Shown one piece after another: positions 17,783 to 26,081 of a stretch of DNA of 64,000 nucleotides; position 1 is the first letter of the stretch; each line of letters opens with the position of its first letter. This DNA comes from Aeromicrobium yanjiei (lineage in GTDB: Bacteria > Actinomycetota > Actinomycetes > Propionibacteriales > Nocardioidaceae), in NCBI RefSeq assembly GCF_009649075.1, contig NZ_CP045737.1, forward strand, positions 3,100,001 to 3,164,000, in the 5' to 3' direction. The notes under the pieces are model-generated. The model was not told where the DNA came from. It did not search any database and saw only the letters and a program-made list of their open reading frames with translations. A program made the translations under genes and the position numbers.

Positions 17783-18331
17783 ATGGTTGAGCAGAACGAG
17801 CATCCCCGACCGCGGCGCCAGCGAGGCAGGCGCATCAAGCGCGCAGCAGACGCCGAGACGGACGGCCAGCACTCCGGCCCGCCCCGCACCGAGCTCGAGA
17901 CGGCGAGCCGGCTCACGAACTTTCTGCACGGCGACGACCGCGACAACAGCCCCGCGGTCCCGACGGGTTGGTCGGTGGTCAACCTCCTGCCCGCCCGATC
18001 CGTCCTCACCAACGGGAACCTCCACATACGACGACGTGGTCGGCTCTTCGCGACGATCCCTGCGCACACCATCAGCTCCTTCGCGCAGATCCCGTGGGTG
18101 CCGGGCCCGGTCAGCGAGTTTCCCGCGGTCGAGATGTGGGTCGTGGGCCATGACGGGAGGCCGCTCGCCGTGGTCCCGTGGGACACCCGGCTCGAGCGGT
18201 AGGTCAGGGAGGCGGGACTGCCCGTCCGACGCTTCGCCCACAGCGTCGACCGTGACGTCATCGCACGCGTCTGGGCCGAACGCCCCACCCGTGCGGTGGC
18301 CGTTCACGTCGACCCTGCTGCTCGAGCCTGA
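17783..18331 (+). pseudogene. Unknown protein gene interrupted by an in-frame TAG
   Basis: ATG 17783 (GAGGAG 7-8 nt upstream) opens a frame that ends at TAG 18200-18202 after 139 residues. The same frame then reads on for 42 more codons to TGA 18329-18331 with the same codon bias (VREAGLPVRRFAHSVDRDVI ... VAVHVDPAARA). The whole would be a 182-residue protein with a basic N-terminus and a folded-looking second half (IRRRGRLFATIPAHTISSFA, EMWVVGHDGRPLAVVPWDTR). I do not recognise the family. A nonsense mutation, a sequencing error or amber readthrough could each explain it. The 165 bp upstream holds nothing recognised. Confidence 0.55.
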
Positions 18332-18337
18332 CCCACG

Positions 18338-19930
18338 TCAGCGCAGCAGTCCGCCTGTCGCCCGCCGGACGCGCGAGTGCGCCAGCGCGGCACGGGCAGC
18401 GTTCATCCCCGGCCCGCCATGCACGCCTCCGCCCGGGTGCGCCGAGGCCGAGCCGAGATACAGCCCGCGGATGGGGGTCTCGGCGCGGCCGAGCCCCGGC
18501 ACCGGACGGAAGACCAGCTCCTGGTGGAGCTGCGAGGTGCCACCGTTGATGGCACCACCGATCAGGTTGGCGTCCGCGTGCTCCAGCTCGTGCGGACCCA
18601 TGACCCGTCGGCTGAGGATCTTGCTGCCGAAGCCCGGCGCGAGTCGCTCGATGCGCGCCTGCATGCGGTCGGCGAAGCGCTCGCAGTCGTCGCGGTCCCA
18701 CGTGCCCCGGATGCCTTCGTCGCCGCCGTCGGCGAGCGTGTCCTGCGGGACGTGGGTGTACGCCCACAGCGACTCGGTGCCGGCGGGTGAGCGCGACGGG
18801 TCCGTCGTGGTCATCTGCCCCGCGAGCATGAACGGGTTCGCCGGGATGACGCGTGCGGACACCTGGCCGAGCGCCTCGGTCATCTGCTCGACGGAGTCCG
18901 CGACGTGGAACGTGCCGGGGTCGTGGGGCGGGCGGGACGCCCACGGGACCGGTCCGTCCAGCGCCCAGTCGACCTTGACCGTCCCGGGGTCGAGCTCGAA
19001 CGAGCGCATCGACTTCATGGTCCGCGTCGGGAGGTCCTCGTCGATGACGAGCCCGCCGTAGAGGTGAGGTGCCACGACGTCCGCGACGACTGCGCGGCGG
19101 GCGACGTACCGCTCGCCGGCGGCGAAGACGGCGGTGGCGCGCCGGTCGGTCACCTGGATCCTGGTCGCCTCGGCCGACAGCACGATCTCGCCGCCCAACG
19201 ACTCGAAGCGTCGCGCCAGGGCGTGGGCGAGCCCGCCCGCGCCGCCCTCGGGGGCCGGGAACCCGACGGTCTGCCCGAGCATCGACATCAGGACGCCCAT
19301 GAGGCCAGAGCCGGGGGCGTTCAACGGGATGTCGGCGTGGCCGGCGTTGCCCGCGATGATCAGGCGGGGGCCGACGCCACCGAAGCGCGCTCGACCGAGA
19401 TCGCTCGCGGGAGTCAGCATCGTCTTGACGAAGTCGAGGCCACCCACGCTGCGGAGCCGGGCCAGCGCACCGACGCCATGACGGACGGGCGGGAACGGCG
19501 ACAGCAGGGCCTTGACCATCTGGTCGCCGATGCGGTCCCACTGCCCGCACAGCTCGAGCCAGGCATCGCCGTCCCCGGGATGGGCCTGCTCGAAGAGGTC
19601 CGCGGTCACCGTCCGGTCGCGGTGCAGCATCGCCCAGCTGCCGTCGGGCAGCGGGTGACCCAGCACGGCCGGGGAGTGCCGCCAGCGCAGACCGTGGTCC
19701 TCCAGGTCGAACGAGCGGATCGTCGGGGAGGCGTGGGCCAGCGGATAGAACGCGCTGAAGGTGTCGTGGACGAAGTCGGGGTGGACGTCGCGCGAGCTCT
19801 TGACCGCGCCGCCGACCTCCGCCTGCGCCTCCAGGACGACGACCGACCAGCCCTGGTCGATCAGGTGGTTGGCTGCGACCAGCCCGTTGGGGCCGGCCCC
19901 GATGACGACCGCGTCGTAGCTTGTGCTCAT
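18338..19930 (-). CDS. FAD-dependent oxidoreductase, phytoene desaturase/PYROXD2-like
   Basis: The protein of 530 residues starts with the dinucleotide-binding motif AVVIGAGPNGLVAANHLIDQ (about residues 8-27), with an acidic end of strand 2 (VVLEAQAEVGG). It ends with a C-terminal FAD motif (GLYLGSASAHPGGGVHGGPG, about 487-506). This is the phytoene-desaturase/PYROXD2 type of flavoprotein. No carotenoid genes are nearby, so carotenoid desaturation is not implied. It is last in a tight operon: its ATG overlaps the SDR stop by 4 nt, behind the zinc ADH and SRPBCC genes, suggesting one oxidative pathway. Confidence 0.9.
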   Translation of the reverse strand: MSTSYDAVVIGAGPNGLVAANHLIDQGWSVVVLEAQAEVGGAVKSSRDVHPDFVHDTFSAFYPLAHASPTIRSFDLEDHGLRWRHSPAVLGHPLPDGSWAMLHRDRTVTADLFEQAHPGDGDAWLELCGQWDRIGDQMVKALLSPFPPVRHGVGALARLRSVGGLDFVKTMLTPASDLGRARFGGVGPRLIIAGNAGHADIPLNAPGSGLMGVLMSMLGQTVGFPAPEGGAGGLAHALARRFESLGGEIVLSAEATRIQVTDRRATAVFAAGERYVARRAVVADVVAPHLYGGLVIDEDLPTRTMKSMRSFELDPGTVKVDWALDGPVPWASRPPHDPGTFHVADSVEQMTEALGQVSARVIPANPFMLAGQMTTTDPSRSPAGTESLWAYTHVPQDTLADGGDEGIRGTWDRDDCERFADRMQARIERLAPGFGSKILSRRVMGPHELEHADANLIGGAINGGTSQLHQELVFRPVPGLGRAETPIRGLYLGSASAHPGGGVHGGPGMNAARAALAHSRVRRATGGLLR

Positions 19931-20874
19931 GCGGCCCTCCCGGTGACCGATCTGGCCAGGGCGACCGCGTTGCGGGCGATCCCGGCGATGGGGTTGCCGA
20001 GCGACCCGGTGAGGCCGTTGCCCGCCTCGCGGGACTGCAGGACGTTGCCCTCGGTCGGGGCCACCGGCGACGTGCGGTCGGTGGCCGCCAGCCGGAACAG
20101 CGGGCCGACCATCAGGTCGTAGAGCGCCGGCATCCCGGAAAAGCCCAGCTGCATCACCCTGTTGGACAGATTGACCTGGGTCCGGGCGCGCGGGTGGTCC
20201 AGCTGTCGCAGGGCGACCCGGGCGACCTTCTCGGGCGAGGACACCGGCGGGGGCGGTCGGCCGAGGAATCCGTCGTACGCCGCCGCCTGCTGGTAGATCG
20301 GAGTGTCGACGCCGCCCGGGGAGACGTACGCGATGTGGACGTCGCGCAGGTCACGGTTCTCCAGCTGCAGCTGGCGGGCCAGCGCCCGGACCCCCCACTT
20401 GCTGAGGACGTAGGGGCTCATCGAGGGGACGCCGATGTGCCCGATCACCGAGCCCAGCACCACCAACGTCCCGGCCTCCTGCCGACGCAGCACCGGCAGC
20501 ACGTGGCGGGCGACGTTGATCGAGCCGGTCAGGTTGGTGCGCACCACCCCGTCGAAGACGTCGGCGGGCACCTCCTCGGTGCGGCCGTACGCAACCACCC
20601 CGGCGCAGTGGATGACCGCGTCGAGAACCGGGTGGGCCTGCTGCACCTGCTCGATGCAGGCGGCGACGGCGACGTCGTCCCCCACGTCGGTCGGCACCAC
20701 CATGGCCGATGCGGCCCCGCGCGACCGGCACTCGGCCGCGACCTCCTCGAGGGAACCGGCCCCCCGGGCGACGAGCACCAGGTGGTCGCCTGCGTCCGCA
20801 GCCCGCAGGGCCGTGGCGCGGCCGCAGCCGCTCGAGGCGCCGGTGACGAGGATGACGCGCGGACCGGTCGTCAT
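19927..20874 (-). CDS. SDR-family NAD(P)-dependent oxidoreductase
   Basis: The protein of 315 residues has the SDR cofactor motif ILVTGASSGCGRATALRAAD (TGxxxGxG, about residues 8-27), the HCAG loop, catalytic Ser (LGSVIGHIG) and YVLSK (SPYVLSKWG). A C-terminal extension (about 240-315) contains PPPPVSSPEKVARVAL and a hydrophobic tail. This layout is typical of longer actinobacterial SDRs. Its start overlaps the ADH stop and its stop overlaps the FAD oxidoreductase start (ATGA both times), so the three are translationally coupled. Confidence 0.9.
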   Translation of the reverse strand: MTTGPRVILVTGASSGCGRATALRAADAGDHLVLVARGAGSLEEVAAECRSRGAASAMVVPTDVGDDVAVAACIEQVQQAHPVLDAVIHCAGVVAYGRTEEVPADVFDGVVRTNLTGSINVARHVLPVLRRQEAGTLVVLGSVIGHIGVPSMSPYVLSKWGVRALARQLQLENRDLRDVHIAYVSPGGVDTPIYQQAAAYDGFLGRPPPPVSSPEKVARVALRQLDHPRARTQVNLSNRVMQLGFSGMPALYDLMVGPLFRLAATDRTSPVAPTEGNVLQSREAGNGLTGSLGNPIAGIARNAVALARSVTGRAA

Positions 20875-22052
20875 GGCTTGAGCACGACCTTGATGCAGCC
20901 GTCCTGCTTCTTCTGGAACATCTCGTACGCGCCGGCCGCCTCGGCCAGCGGCAGGCGGTGCGTCGCCAGCGACTCGGTGCCGAGCACGTCGGCGTCCTTC
21001 TGCAGGACCTTGACGATGTCGTCGGTCCACCGCTTCACGTGACACTGGCCCAGCCGCATCGTGATGCCGCGGTCGAACATCTCCATCATCGGCATCGGGT
21101 CGATCTCGCCGCCGTAGACGCCACTGACCGAGACCGTGCCGCCGCGGCGCACGGACTTGATGGCTGCCGTCAAGGCTGCCACCCGGTCGATCGCGAGCCG
21201 GTCGATCACCGGCTTGGCGACCGCCGAGGGAAGCATCCCTGCGGCGGTGATCGCCTTCTCCGCCACCGGGTTGCCGTGCGCCTCCATGCCGACGGCGTCG
21301 ACGGTCCCGTCGGCCCCGCGGCCTTCTGTCAGGTCCAGGACTGCGGACGGGACATCGTCGACAGCGTCGAGGTCGATGACGTCGAAACCCCACTGACGGG
21401 CCAGCTCCAGTCGCTCGGGCACCCGGTCGATCCCGATGACCCGCACGCCGGCGTCCTTCGCGATGCGGGCGGTCATCTGCCCGATCGGCCCAAGGCCGAA
21501 CACGGCGAGAGTCTGCCCCTCGGCGACGTCCGCGAACGCGAAGGCCTGCCAAGCGGTCGGCAGGACGTCCGAGACATACAGGTAGCGCTCGTCCGGCACC
21601 TCGTCGGGAACCTTGATCGGCCCGAACTGGGCCTGCGGCACCCGCAGGTACTCGGCCTGGCCGCCGGGGACCGCGCCGTACAGATCGGTGTATCCGAACA
21701 GCGACGCGCCCTTGCCGTACTGCGTGTTCTGCGTCGTCTCGCACTGGGCGAACAGTCCGCGTGAGCACATCCAGCAGTGGCCGCACGAGATGTTGAACGG
21801 CACCACCACGCGATCACCGACCTGGAGGTCACCGGCCTCGGGGCCGACCTCCTCCACGATGCCCATCGTCTCGTGGCCCAGCACGTCGCCGGGGTGGAGA
21901 TACGGTCCGAGCACCTTGTACAGATGCAGGTCCGAGCCGCAGATCGCCGTCGACGTCACCTTGATGATCGCGTCGTTCGGCTGCTCGATGCGCGGATCCG
22001 GGACGTCCTCGACGGAGACGTTCTCGGTGCCCTGCCAGGTCAGTGCCTTCAT
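20871..22052 (-). CDS. Zinc-dependent alcohol dehydrogenase (MDR, formaldehyde-dehydrogenase-like)
   Basis: The protein of 393 residues belongs to the medium-chain dehydrogenases. It has catalytic zinc ligands in ICGSDLH and GHETMGIVEEVG, the structural-zinc cluster CGHCWMCSRGLFAQC, and the NAD motif VFGLGPIG. The length and the MKALTWQG start match the glutathione-independent formaldehyde-dehydrogenase-like branch. The substrate is not known. AAGGAG precedes the ATG. A related enzyme is encoded at 36363-37505. It is the second gene of the SRPBCC-ADH-SDR-FAD operon. Confidence 0.92.
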   Translation of the reverse strand: MKALTWQGTENVSVEDVPDPRIEQPNDAIIKVTSTAICGSDLHLYKVLGPYLHPGDVLGHETMGIVEEVGPEAGDLQVGDRVVVPFNISCGHCWMCSRGLFAQCETTQNTQYGKGASLFGYTDLYGAVPGGQAEYLRVPQAQFGPIKVPDEVPDERYLYVSDVLPTAWQAFAFADVAEGQTLAVFGLGPIGQMTARIAKDAGVRVIGIDRVPERLELARQWGFDVIDLDAVDDVPSAVLDLTEGRGADGTVDAVGMEAHGNPVAEKAITAAGMLPSAVAKPVIDRLAIDRVAALTAAIKSVRRGGTVSVSGVYGGEIDPMPMMEMFDRGITMRLGQCHVKRWTDDIVKVLQKDADVLGTESLATHRLPLAEAAGAYEMFQKKQDGCIKVVLKP

Positions 22053-22065
22053 GCCGTGCTCCTTG

Positions 22066-22506
22066 TCAGGACGCGGGGCGGTTCTCCGCGATGTAGGCGA
22101 GGCGGCGGAGCGTCTCGGTGTTGCGCCACTTGAGCGTGAGGCCCTTGATCGGCTCGGGGACGAGGACTCCGGGTCCGGCCACAGCCTGCTCCCGGATCTC
22201 GACCTCGGTGTGGGCACCGGAGGGCTTGAGCTCGATGACGACCTCCGCCTCCCCGATCGGCCAGCCGCGTGCCCGCAGCCGGATCATCCGCTGGGGGTCG
22301 ACCTCCAGCACCTCGCTGTTGTCGTCGATCAGCGCGGGCCAGACGCCCACCGAGTGGTGGATCAGGCTGCCGACGGCGGGCCAGCTCTCGTCCACGTCAC
22401 GCACGCGCGAGGCACCCACCACCCACAGCGGGTACGTCCAGCCGTCGGCCAGCACGTTCCAGACGTTCTCGGGCGAGGTGTTGATGATGCGAGTGTTGAC
22501 GCTCAT
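22066..22506 (-). CDS. SRPBCC-family protein (START/polyketide cyclase fold)
   Basis: The protein of 146 residues starts MSVNTRIINTSPENVWNVLAD and continues TYPLWVVGASRVRDVDESWP. This is the opening strand, helix and WVVG/R pattern of SRPBCC hydrophobic-ligand proteins, with later VVIELKPSGAHTEVEI. Members bind or transfer lipophilic molecules; no catalytic residues are evident. It is the first gene of the oxidoreductase operon, 13 nt before the ADH. A GGGTAA box lies about 10 nt upstream of its start. Confidence 0.85.
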   Translation of the reverse strand: MSVNTRIINTSPENVWNVLADGWTYPLWVVGASRVRDVDESWPAVGSLIHHSVGVWPALIDDNSEVLEVDPQRMIRLRARGWPIGEAEVVIELKPSGAHTEVEIREQAVAGPGVLVPEPIKGLTLKWRNTETLRRLAYIAENRPAS

Positions 22507-22516
22507 GGGTGGGGAC

Positions 22517-22541
22517 TTACCCCTCGACGCGCGGCGTAACC
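22517..22541 (-). promoter_or_regulatory. Possible SigB/SigF-like promoter of the SRPBCC-ADH-SDR operon
   Basis: On the minus strand GGTT (22541-22538), 15 bp, GGGTAA (22522-22517) stands 10 bp upstream of the ATG at 22506. The -10 fits the SigB/SigF consensus; the -35 (GGTT for GTTT) is one base off. Confidence 0.35.
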
Positions 22542-22542
22542 T

Positions 22543-23415
22543 CTACCCCTCGAGCTCAGCCAGGATCGGAGCGATGCCGTCGACGATCTCGCGGGCGAGA
22601 TAGCCCGTGCGACCGTGCTGGACGGACAGCCGCTGGCCGGCGGCGGCGTGCACGTAGACGCCCCAGCTCGCCGCCTGCGCCGGCTCCGCACCGCGGGCGA
22701 GCAGACCGGTTATCACGCCTGCGGCCGCGTCGCCGCTGCCGGAGGTGCCAAGACCCGAGTCCGCGGTCTCCTCGCGCCACACCGAGCCGCTCGGGTCCGC
22801 GACGTGCCCGAACAGGGAGACCACGCAGTCGTACGTGCGGGCGATCTCGATGGACTCCTCGTCGAGGTCGTCGTTCAGGTCGCGGTCGAGCAGGCGCGCT
22901 CCCTCGCCGGTGTTCGGGGTGAGCACCGGGTGGACCTTGCGCCCCTGCAGCAGAGAGCGGCGCTGCGACAGCGCTCCCAGGGCGTACGCGTCGACGACCA
23001 GCCGGGTGTCGGGCTCGATCACGTCCATCACCGCCTCGAGCAGGGCGCCGGTCTCGTCGATGTCGACCAGGCCCGGGCCGATCAGGACCACGTCGGCGCC
23101 GCGGACCAGGCCCTCGAGCTCCTCGTCCATCTGACCGCGCACGGCCCCGCGCTCGGTCTCGGGGAGGCCGACGACCAGCGCCTCGGGCACCGCGATGCTG
23201 AGGGCCGCCGCGGTGCTCTCGGTCGTCGCGAGCTGCAGCTTGCCGGCCCCGGCCCGCAGCGCGGCGATGCCGGCCAGGAGCACGGCGCCGGGGGTCGAGC
23301 GGGAGCCGCCCAGCACGAGCACCGTGCCGCGGGAGGACTTGTCGCCCTCGGGACGGGGCAGCGGCCAGGACCGCAGCCGTCCGGGGGTGAGGGTCACTGC
23401 TTGGTCATCGCTCAT
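22543..23415 (-). CDS. nnrD: ADP/ATP-dependent NAD(P)H-hydrate dehydratase
   Basis: The enzyme repairs damaged NAD(P)HX with ADP or ATP. The 290 residues show the CARKD/ribokinase-like fold: GTVLVLGGSRSTPGAVLLAG (about 29-48), DVVLIGPGL, the anion-hole region LVVDAYALGAL, VLTPNTGEGARLL in place of the common TPHxGE, and GLGTSGSGDAAAG (Asp of the GTGD-type motif). The N-terminal epimerase domain of the two-domain form is absent. Its first 11 bp overlap the end of the phosphatase gene upstream on the same strand. Confidence 0.88.
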   Translation of the reverse strand: MSDDQAVTLTPGRLRSWPLPRPEGDKSSRGTVLVLGGSRSTPGAVLLAGIAALRAGAGKLQLATTESTAAALSIAVPEALVVGLPETERGAVRGQMDEELEGLVRGADVVLIGPGLVDIDETGALLEAVMDVIEPDTRLVVDAYALGALSQRRSLLQGRKVHPVLTPNTGEGARLLDRDLNDDLDEESIEIARTYDCVVSLFGHVADPSGSVWREETADSGLGTSGSGDAAAGVITGLLARGAEPAQAASWGVYVHAAAGQRLSVQHGRTGYLAREIVDGIAPILAELEG

Positions 23416-24130
23416 CGGCCGGATCCTCCTTGGTGGGTTCGGCTGCACTGTCGTCCTGCACGTGCGACACGTCGTTGAAGGTCTCGCGGCGCCAGGCGCC
23501 GCGGCCACCGGTCCAGCTGCTGAGGGACGCATTGCCGATCGGCGACTTGGCCGCCTCCTCGATCAGCGCGGGCTCCTCGAGGTCTTCCAGGACGTAGCGG
23601 ACGAGGGTCACCACGACGTCGTGCGCGAACAGCAGGACCCTGCCTCCGGGGTGGTCCTGCTCGATCTCGCGGAGGACGGCCCGGAGCCTCAGGGCCACGT
23701 CCGCCCAGGACTCGCCGCCCGGCGGACGGTAGTAGAACTTGCCGTGCCGGGTGCGGCGCTCGGACTCGGCCGGGAAGGAGGCACGGATCCCCTGCGCGGT
23801 GTGCAGGTCCAGCACGCCGAGGTCGCGGTCGCGCAGCCGCTCGTCGACCCGACGAGGGACGCCGAGCCCCTCCATCGCGATCTCCGCGGTCTGCCGCGCG
23901 CGCAGGAACGGCGAGGTGATCACCAGATCGGGCCGCTCATCGGTCGGCAGGTCATGCATTCGCCGGGCGAGGCTCTCCGCCTGACGCCGGCCGAGATCGG
24001 ACAACGGCACGTCGGCCTCGCGCTCCGCGACGTCGATCAGGTCCAGACCGTCACGCGCCGCCGATGTGGCTGCCACGTTCGCGGTGCTCTCGCCATGCCG
24101 CACCACACCGATCCACAGTTCGTCCCCCAT
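23405..24130 (-). CDS. Histidine phosphatase family protein
   Basis: The protein of 241 residues has the phosphoglycerate-mutase-like active site VVRHGESTAN (His/Arg, about residues 9-18), LSDLGRRQAESLA, SPFLRARQTAEIA and the second catalytic His in LLFAHDVVVTLVRYVL. Conserved Glu and Arg are in place. The substrate is unknown. The last 11 bp overlap the NAD(P)HX dehydratase start, so translation is coupled. A strong terminator for the upstream operon lies between it and the DUF3618 gene. Confidence 0.9.
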   Translation of the reverse strand: MGDELWIGVVRHGESTANVAATSAARDGLDLIDVAEREADVPLSDLGRRQAESLARRMHDLPTDERPDLVITSPFLRARQTAEIAMEGLGVPRRVDERLRDRDLGVLDLHTAQGIRASFPAESERRTRHGKFYYRPPGGESWADVALRLRAVLREIEQDHPGGRVLLFAHDVVVTLVRYVLEDLEEPALIEEAAKSPIGNASLSSWTGGRGAWRRETFNDVSHVQDDSAAEPTKEDPADER

Positions 24131-24167
24131 GCGTCCACACCCTCGTCGTCGTTGGTGCTCCGCACGT

Positions 24168-24211
24168 ACCCGCGTCGGCGACTTCCATGCCTGTCGGTCG
24201 CCGACGCGGGT
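24168..24211 (-). terminator. Intrinsic terminator after the manganese-catalase operon
   Basis: ACCCGCGTCGGCGAC (24168-24182) and its exact complement (24197-24211) form a 15-bp stem with a 14-nt loop, 11 nt beyond the DUF3618 stop. No U-run follows, which is common in high-GC actinobacteria. Confidence 0.7.
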
Positions 24212-24222
24212 GGCGGTGGTGA

Positions 24223-24771
24223 CTACGAGACGTCGTTGCGGACGCCCTCGGCGGCCGACTGTCCCTCGTCCTTGACGTGCTGGGCGGACTGGGTGGCCGT
24301 GTCCTTCACGTCGGAGGCGGCCTCGGCGGCCTTCCCCTTCATGTCGTCGCCGACCTCCTGTGCCACCGACTTCGCGTGGTCGACCAGGGGCTGGCCCTGC
24401 TCCTTCGCGGTGTCGACGGCCTGGTTGGCGAGCTTGGCCTCGGCGTTGCTGGCGGGCAGCAGCGACGAGACGAGCCACCCGGCACCGAACGCGATGAGTC
24501 CGGCGGCGAGGGGGTTGCCCTCGGCCCGGCGCGAGACGGAGCCGGCCGTGTCCGACAGGCTGCCGACCGCGGACCCCGAGGCGTCCGACGCCGAGCCGGC
24601 CACCCCCATCACGCTGTCCTTGGCACCGGTGATCCGGCCCTTGACGCTGTCGACGCGACGGCCCACGACCCGACTCGGGCTGACCCGGTCGGCGAGGGCG
24701 TCGAAGTTGCGCGACAGATCCTCACGCGTGCTCTCGATGTCTTGCTCGATCACTTCTGGTTCTTTGCCCAT
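24223..24771 (-). CDS. DUF3618 domain protein
   Basis: The protein of 182 residues starts MGKEPEVIEQDIESTREDLS. The pattern IEQDIESTREDLSRNFDALA is the DUF3618 signature. A hydrophobic segment (about 87-103, AAGLIAFGAGWLVSSLL) follows a helix rich in SASDASGSAVG. The C-terminal half is an Ala/Lys/Glu amphipathic helix resembling LEA or stress proteins. It is the last gene of the five-gene run behind the manganese catalase. Its start overlaps the end of the upstream holin-type gene by 22 bp. Confidence 0.88.
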   Translation of the reverse strand: MGKEPEVIEQDIESTREDLSRNFDALADRVSPSRVVGRRVDSVKGRITGAKDSVMGVAGSASDASGSAVGSLSDTAGSVSRRAEGNPLAAGLIAFGAGWLVSSLLPASNAEAKLANQAVDTAKEQGQPLVDHAKSVAQEVGDDMKGKAAEAASDVKDTATQSAQHVKDEGQSAAEGVRNDVS

Positions 24772-25154
24772 TGGACATCCTCCTTGAGGGTTTCTTGAGT
24801 CCGGTCGAGTGCCGGGTTGACGGTCTTCATCTGTGCGCGACCCATCACGGCGAGGACCGCCGCGCCGATGGCCCACACGGCGAACACGATGAGGGCGGCC
24901 CACTGCAGGTCCATGCCCTCGCCGAGCAGGAACATCACGCACAGCGACAAGAAGAGCAGCGCGAAGTAGCCCGCCACGGCCGCTCCGCCGAGCAGCCCGG
25001 CCCCCTTGCCGGCCTTGGCGACCTCGGCCTTGGCCTCGGTCTTGGCCAGGTCGAGCTCGGAACGGACCATGTTGCTGAGGTCCGAGGCGATCTCGCCGAC
25101 GATGTCACCGATCGACCGCGGGTCCTCGGCGGTCGGAGGCGTCTGCTCCGTCAC
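24750..25154 (-). CDS. Phage-holin-family-like membrane protein (holin superfamily III / DUF1469)
   Basis: The protein of 134 residues starts (GTG) TEQTPPTAEDPRSIGDIVGE. An amphipathic helix (LSNMVRSELDLAKTEAKAEV, about 27-46) and two transmembrane segments (about 52-75 and 82-105) follow. The sequence ISDLSNMVRSELDLAK-like plus two TM helices matches the Phage_holin_3_6 / DUF1469 family. Despite the name these are chromosomal envelope proteins and there is no phage context here. The gene overlaps both neighbours. Confidence 0.85.
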   Translation of the reverse strand: MTEQTPPTAEDPRSIGDIVGEIASDLSNMVRSELDLAKTEAKAEVAKAGKGAGLLGGAAVAGYFALLFLSLCVMFLLGEGMDLQWAALIVFAVWAIGAAVLAVMGRAQMKTVNPALDRTQETLKEDVQWAKNQK

Positions 25155-25858
25155 TGTCGGCCCCCGGTGTTCTGACCGCCCGGCGCGAAGTCCGAGCTGG
25201 TGATGGGGTCGCCGGTCGGCGGCGCGTACGTCGGGGCGGGCGTCGGCGTCGCCGCAGGCGTCGCTGTCGGTGCCGACCCGGAGTCCGGCGTGGCCTTCGC
25301 GCCGCGGGTCAGACGCCCTGCGAGGACGCCGACCACGGCGGAGCCGGCGAGGAAGGCAGCCGGACGGCGACGGGCGAACCCGCGCACGTCCTCCACCAGG
25401 TCCATCGGCTGGCGACCTTCCAGGTGTGCGCTGAGCTGGTGGGTCTTGTCGGCCAGCTGCTGCGCGATGCCGGTGACGGTGCCGTTGGCGTCCGAGCCGG
25501 TGACCATGCTGTCGAGCTCGTCGGCCAGCTCGCCGAGCTTGGTCGCGAGACCCTTCAGCTGGGTCTTGGACTGCTCGTCGACCTGGCTCTTGAGGTCCGC
25601 CAGCAGGTCGGCGGCCTTGTCCTTGGCCTCCGAGGCGACCTTGGTCGCCTCTTCCATCGCCGTGTCCGCGACGCTCGAGGCGTGCTCGGACGCGCTGCCG
25701 AGAGCCTCCTGCGCGGTCTCCTTGGCCGACGACCCGGATCCGGTCGTGGACGTGAGACCCGTGTCGTGGGCGAGCTCGTCACCGATCGGCGACGAGGACT
25801 CCGGCAGATCTGTGCTGGTTGCGAGAGGGTTGGTCTCTCCGTACGAGGGTGTGGTCAT
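25151..25858 (-). CDS. YtxH/LEA-like helical envelope protein
   Basis: The protein of 235 residues has an acidic Ser/Thr-rich N-terminus (1-50) and a long Ala/Glu/Lys helix (about 50-155, with EKDKAADLLADLKSQVDEQS-like repeats). A short hydrophobic segment (about 170-187, RRPAAFLAGSAVVGVLAG) and a Pro/Thr-rich tail follow. The helix plus ARRRPAAFLAGSAVVG pattern resembles stress-induced YtxH/gas-vesicle-associated helical proteins. The function is unknown. ATGA-type overlap joins it to the next gene, and it lies 28 nt after the small membrane protein gene. Confidence 0.78.
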   Translation of the reverse strand: MTTPSYGETNPLATSTDLPESSSPIGDELAHDTGLTSTTGSGSSAKETAQEALGSASEHASSVADTAMEEATKVASEAKDKAADLLADLKSQVDEQSKTQLKGLATKLGELADELDSMVTGSDANGTVTGIAQQLADKTHQLSAHLEGRQPMDLVEDVRGFARRRPAAFLAGSAVVGVLAGRLTRGAKATPDSGSAPTATPAATPTPAPTYAPPTGDPITSSDFAPGGQNTGGRQ

Positions 25859-25886
25859 GCGTCCTCCGTGTTGATGTGGTGGTGCC

Positions 25887-26081
25887 TCACCCGTGGGCCA
25901 CGGGTGAGCGGAGCCGGGCTTCGTACGTCGTCAGTCGCGCGAGCGAGCAACGAGCGCGGTAGACGCCGCATCCTGCGAGCGCGATCGCCATGACGATCCC
26001 CACGCCGCCGGCTGCGAGCAGCAGCGACACGAGGAGCGTCGTGACGAGAACGCTGAAGAAGCCGTCGCCCACCCGGCTCAT
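25887..26081 (-). CDS. Small membrane protein of 64 residues
   Basis: The frame starts MSRVGDGFFSVLVTTLLVSL and has one long hydrophobic stretch (about residues 8-40, possibly two short helices), then a basic tail with RCSLARLTTYEARLRSP. Its start overlaps the manganese-catalase stop (ATGA), so it is translationally coupled to it. It is not a known family to me. Its conserved place between catalase and the helical protein suggests a role in the same stress operon. Confidence 0.65.
   Translation of the reverse strand: MSRVGDGFFSVLVTTLLVSLLLAAGGVGIVMAIALAGCGVYRARCSLARLTTYEARLRSPVAHG

Noticed and set aside
17123-18307. Minus-strand open frame of 394 codons
   Set aside because: It overlaps the HNH domain of the plus-strand nuclease gene and the interrupted gene. 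Its sequence has no recognised features.
24750-25154. Prophage remnant suggested by a holin-family name
   Set aside because: The gene is inside a chromosomal stress operon, and no other phage gene, integrase or attachment repeat is present.
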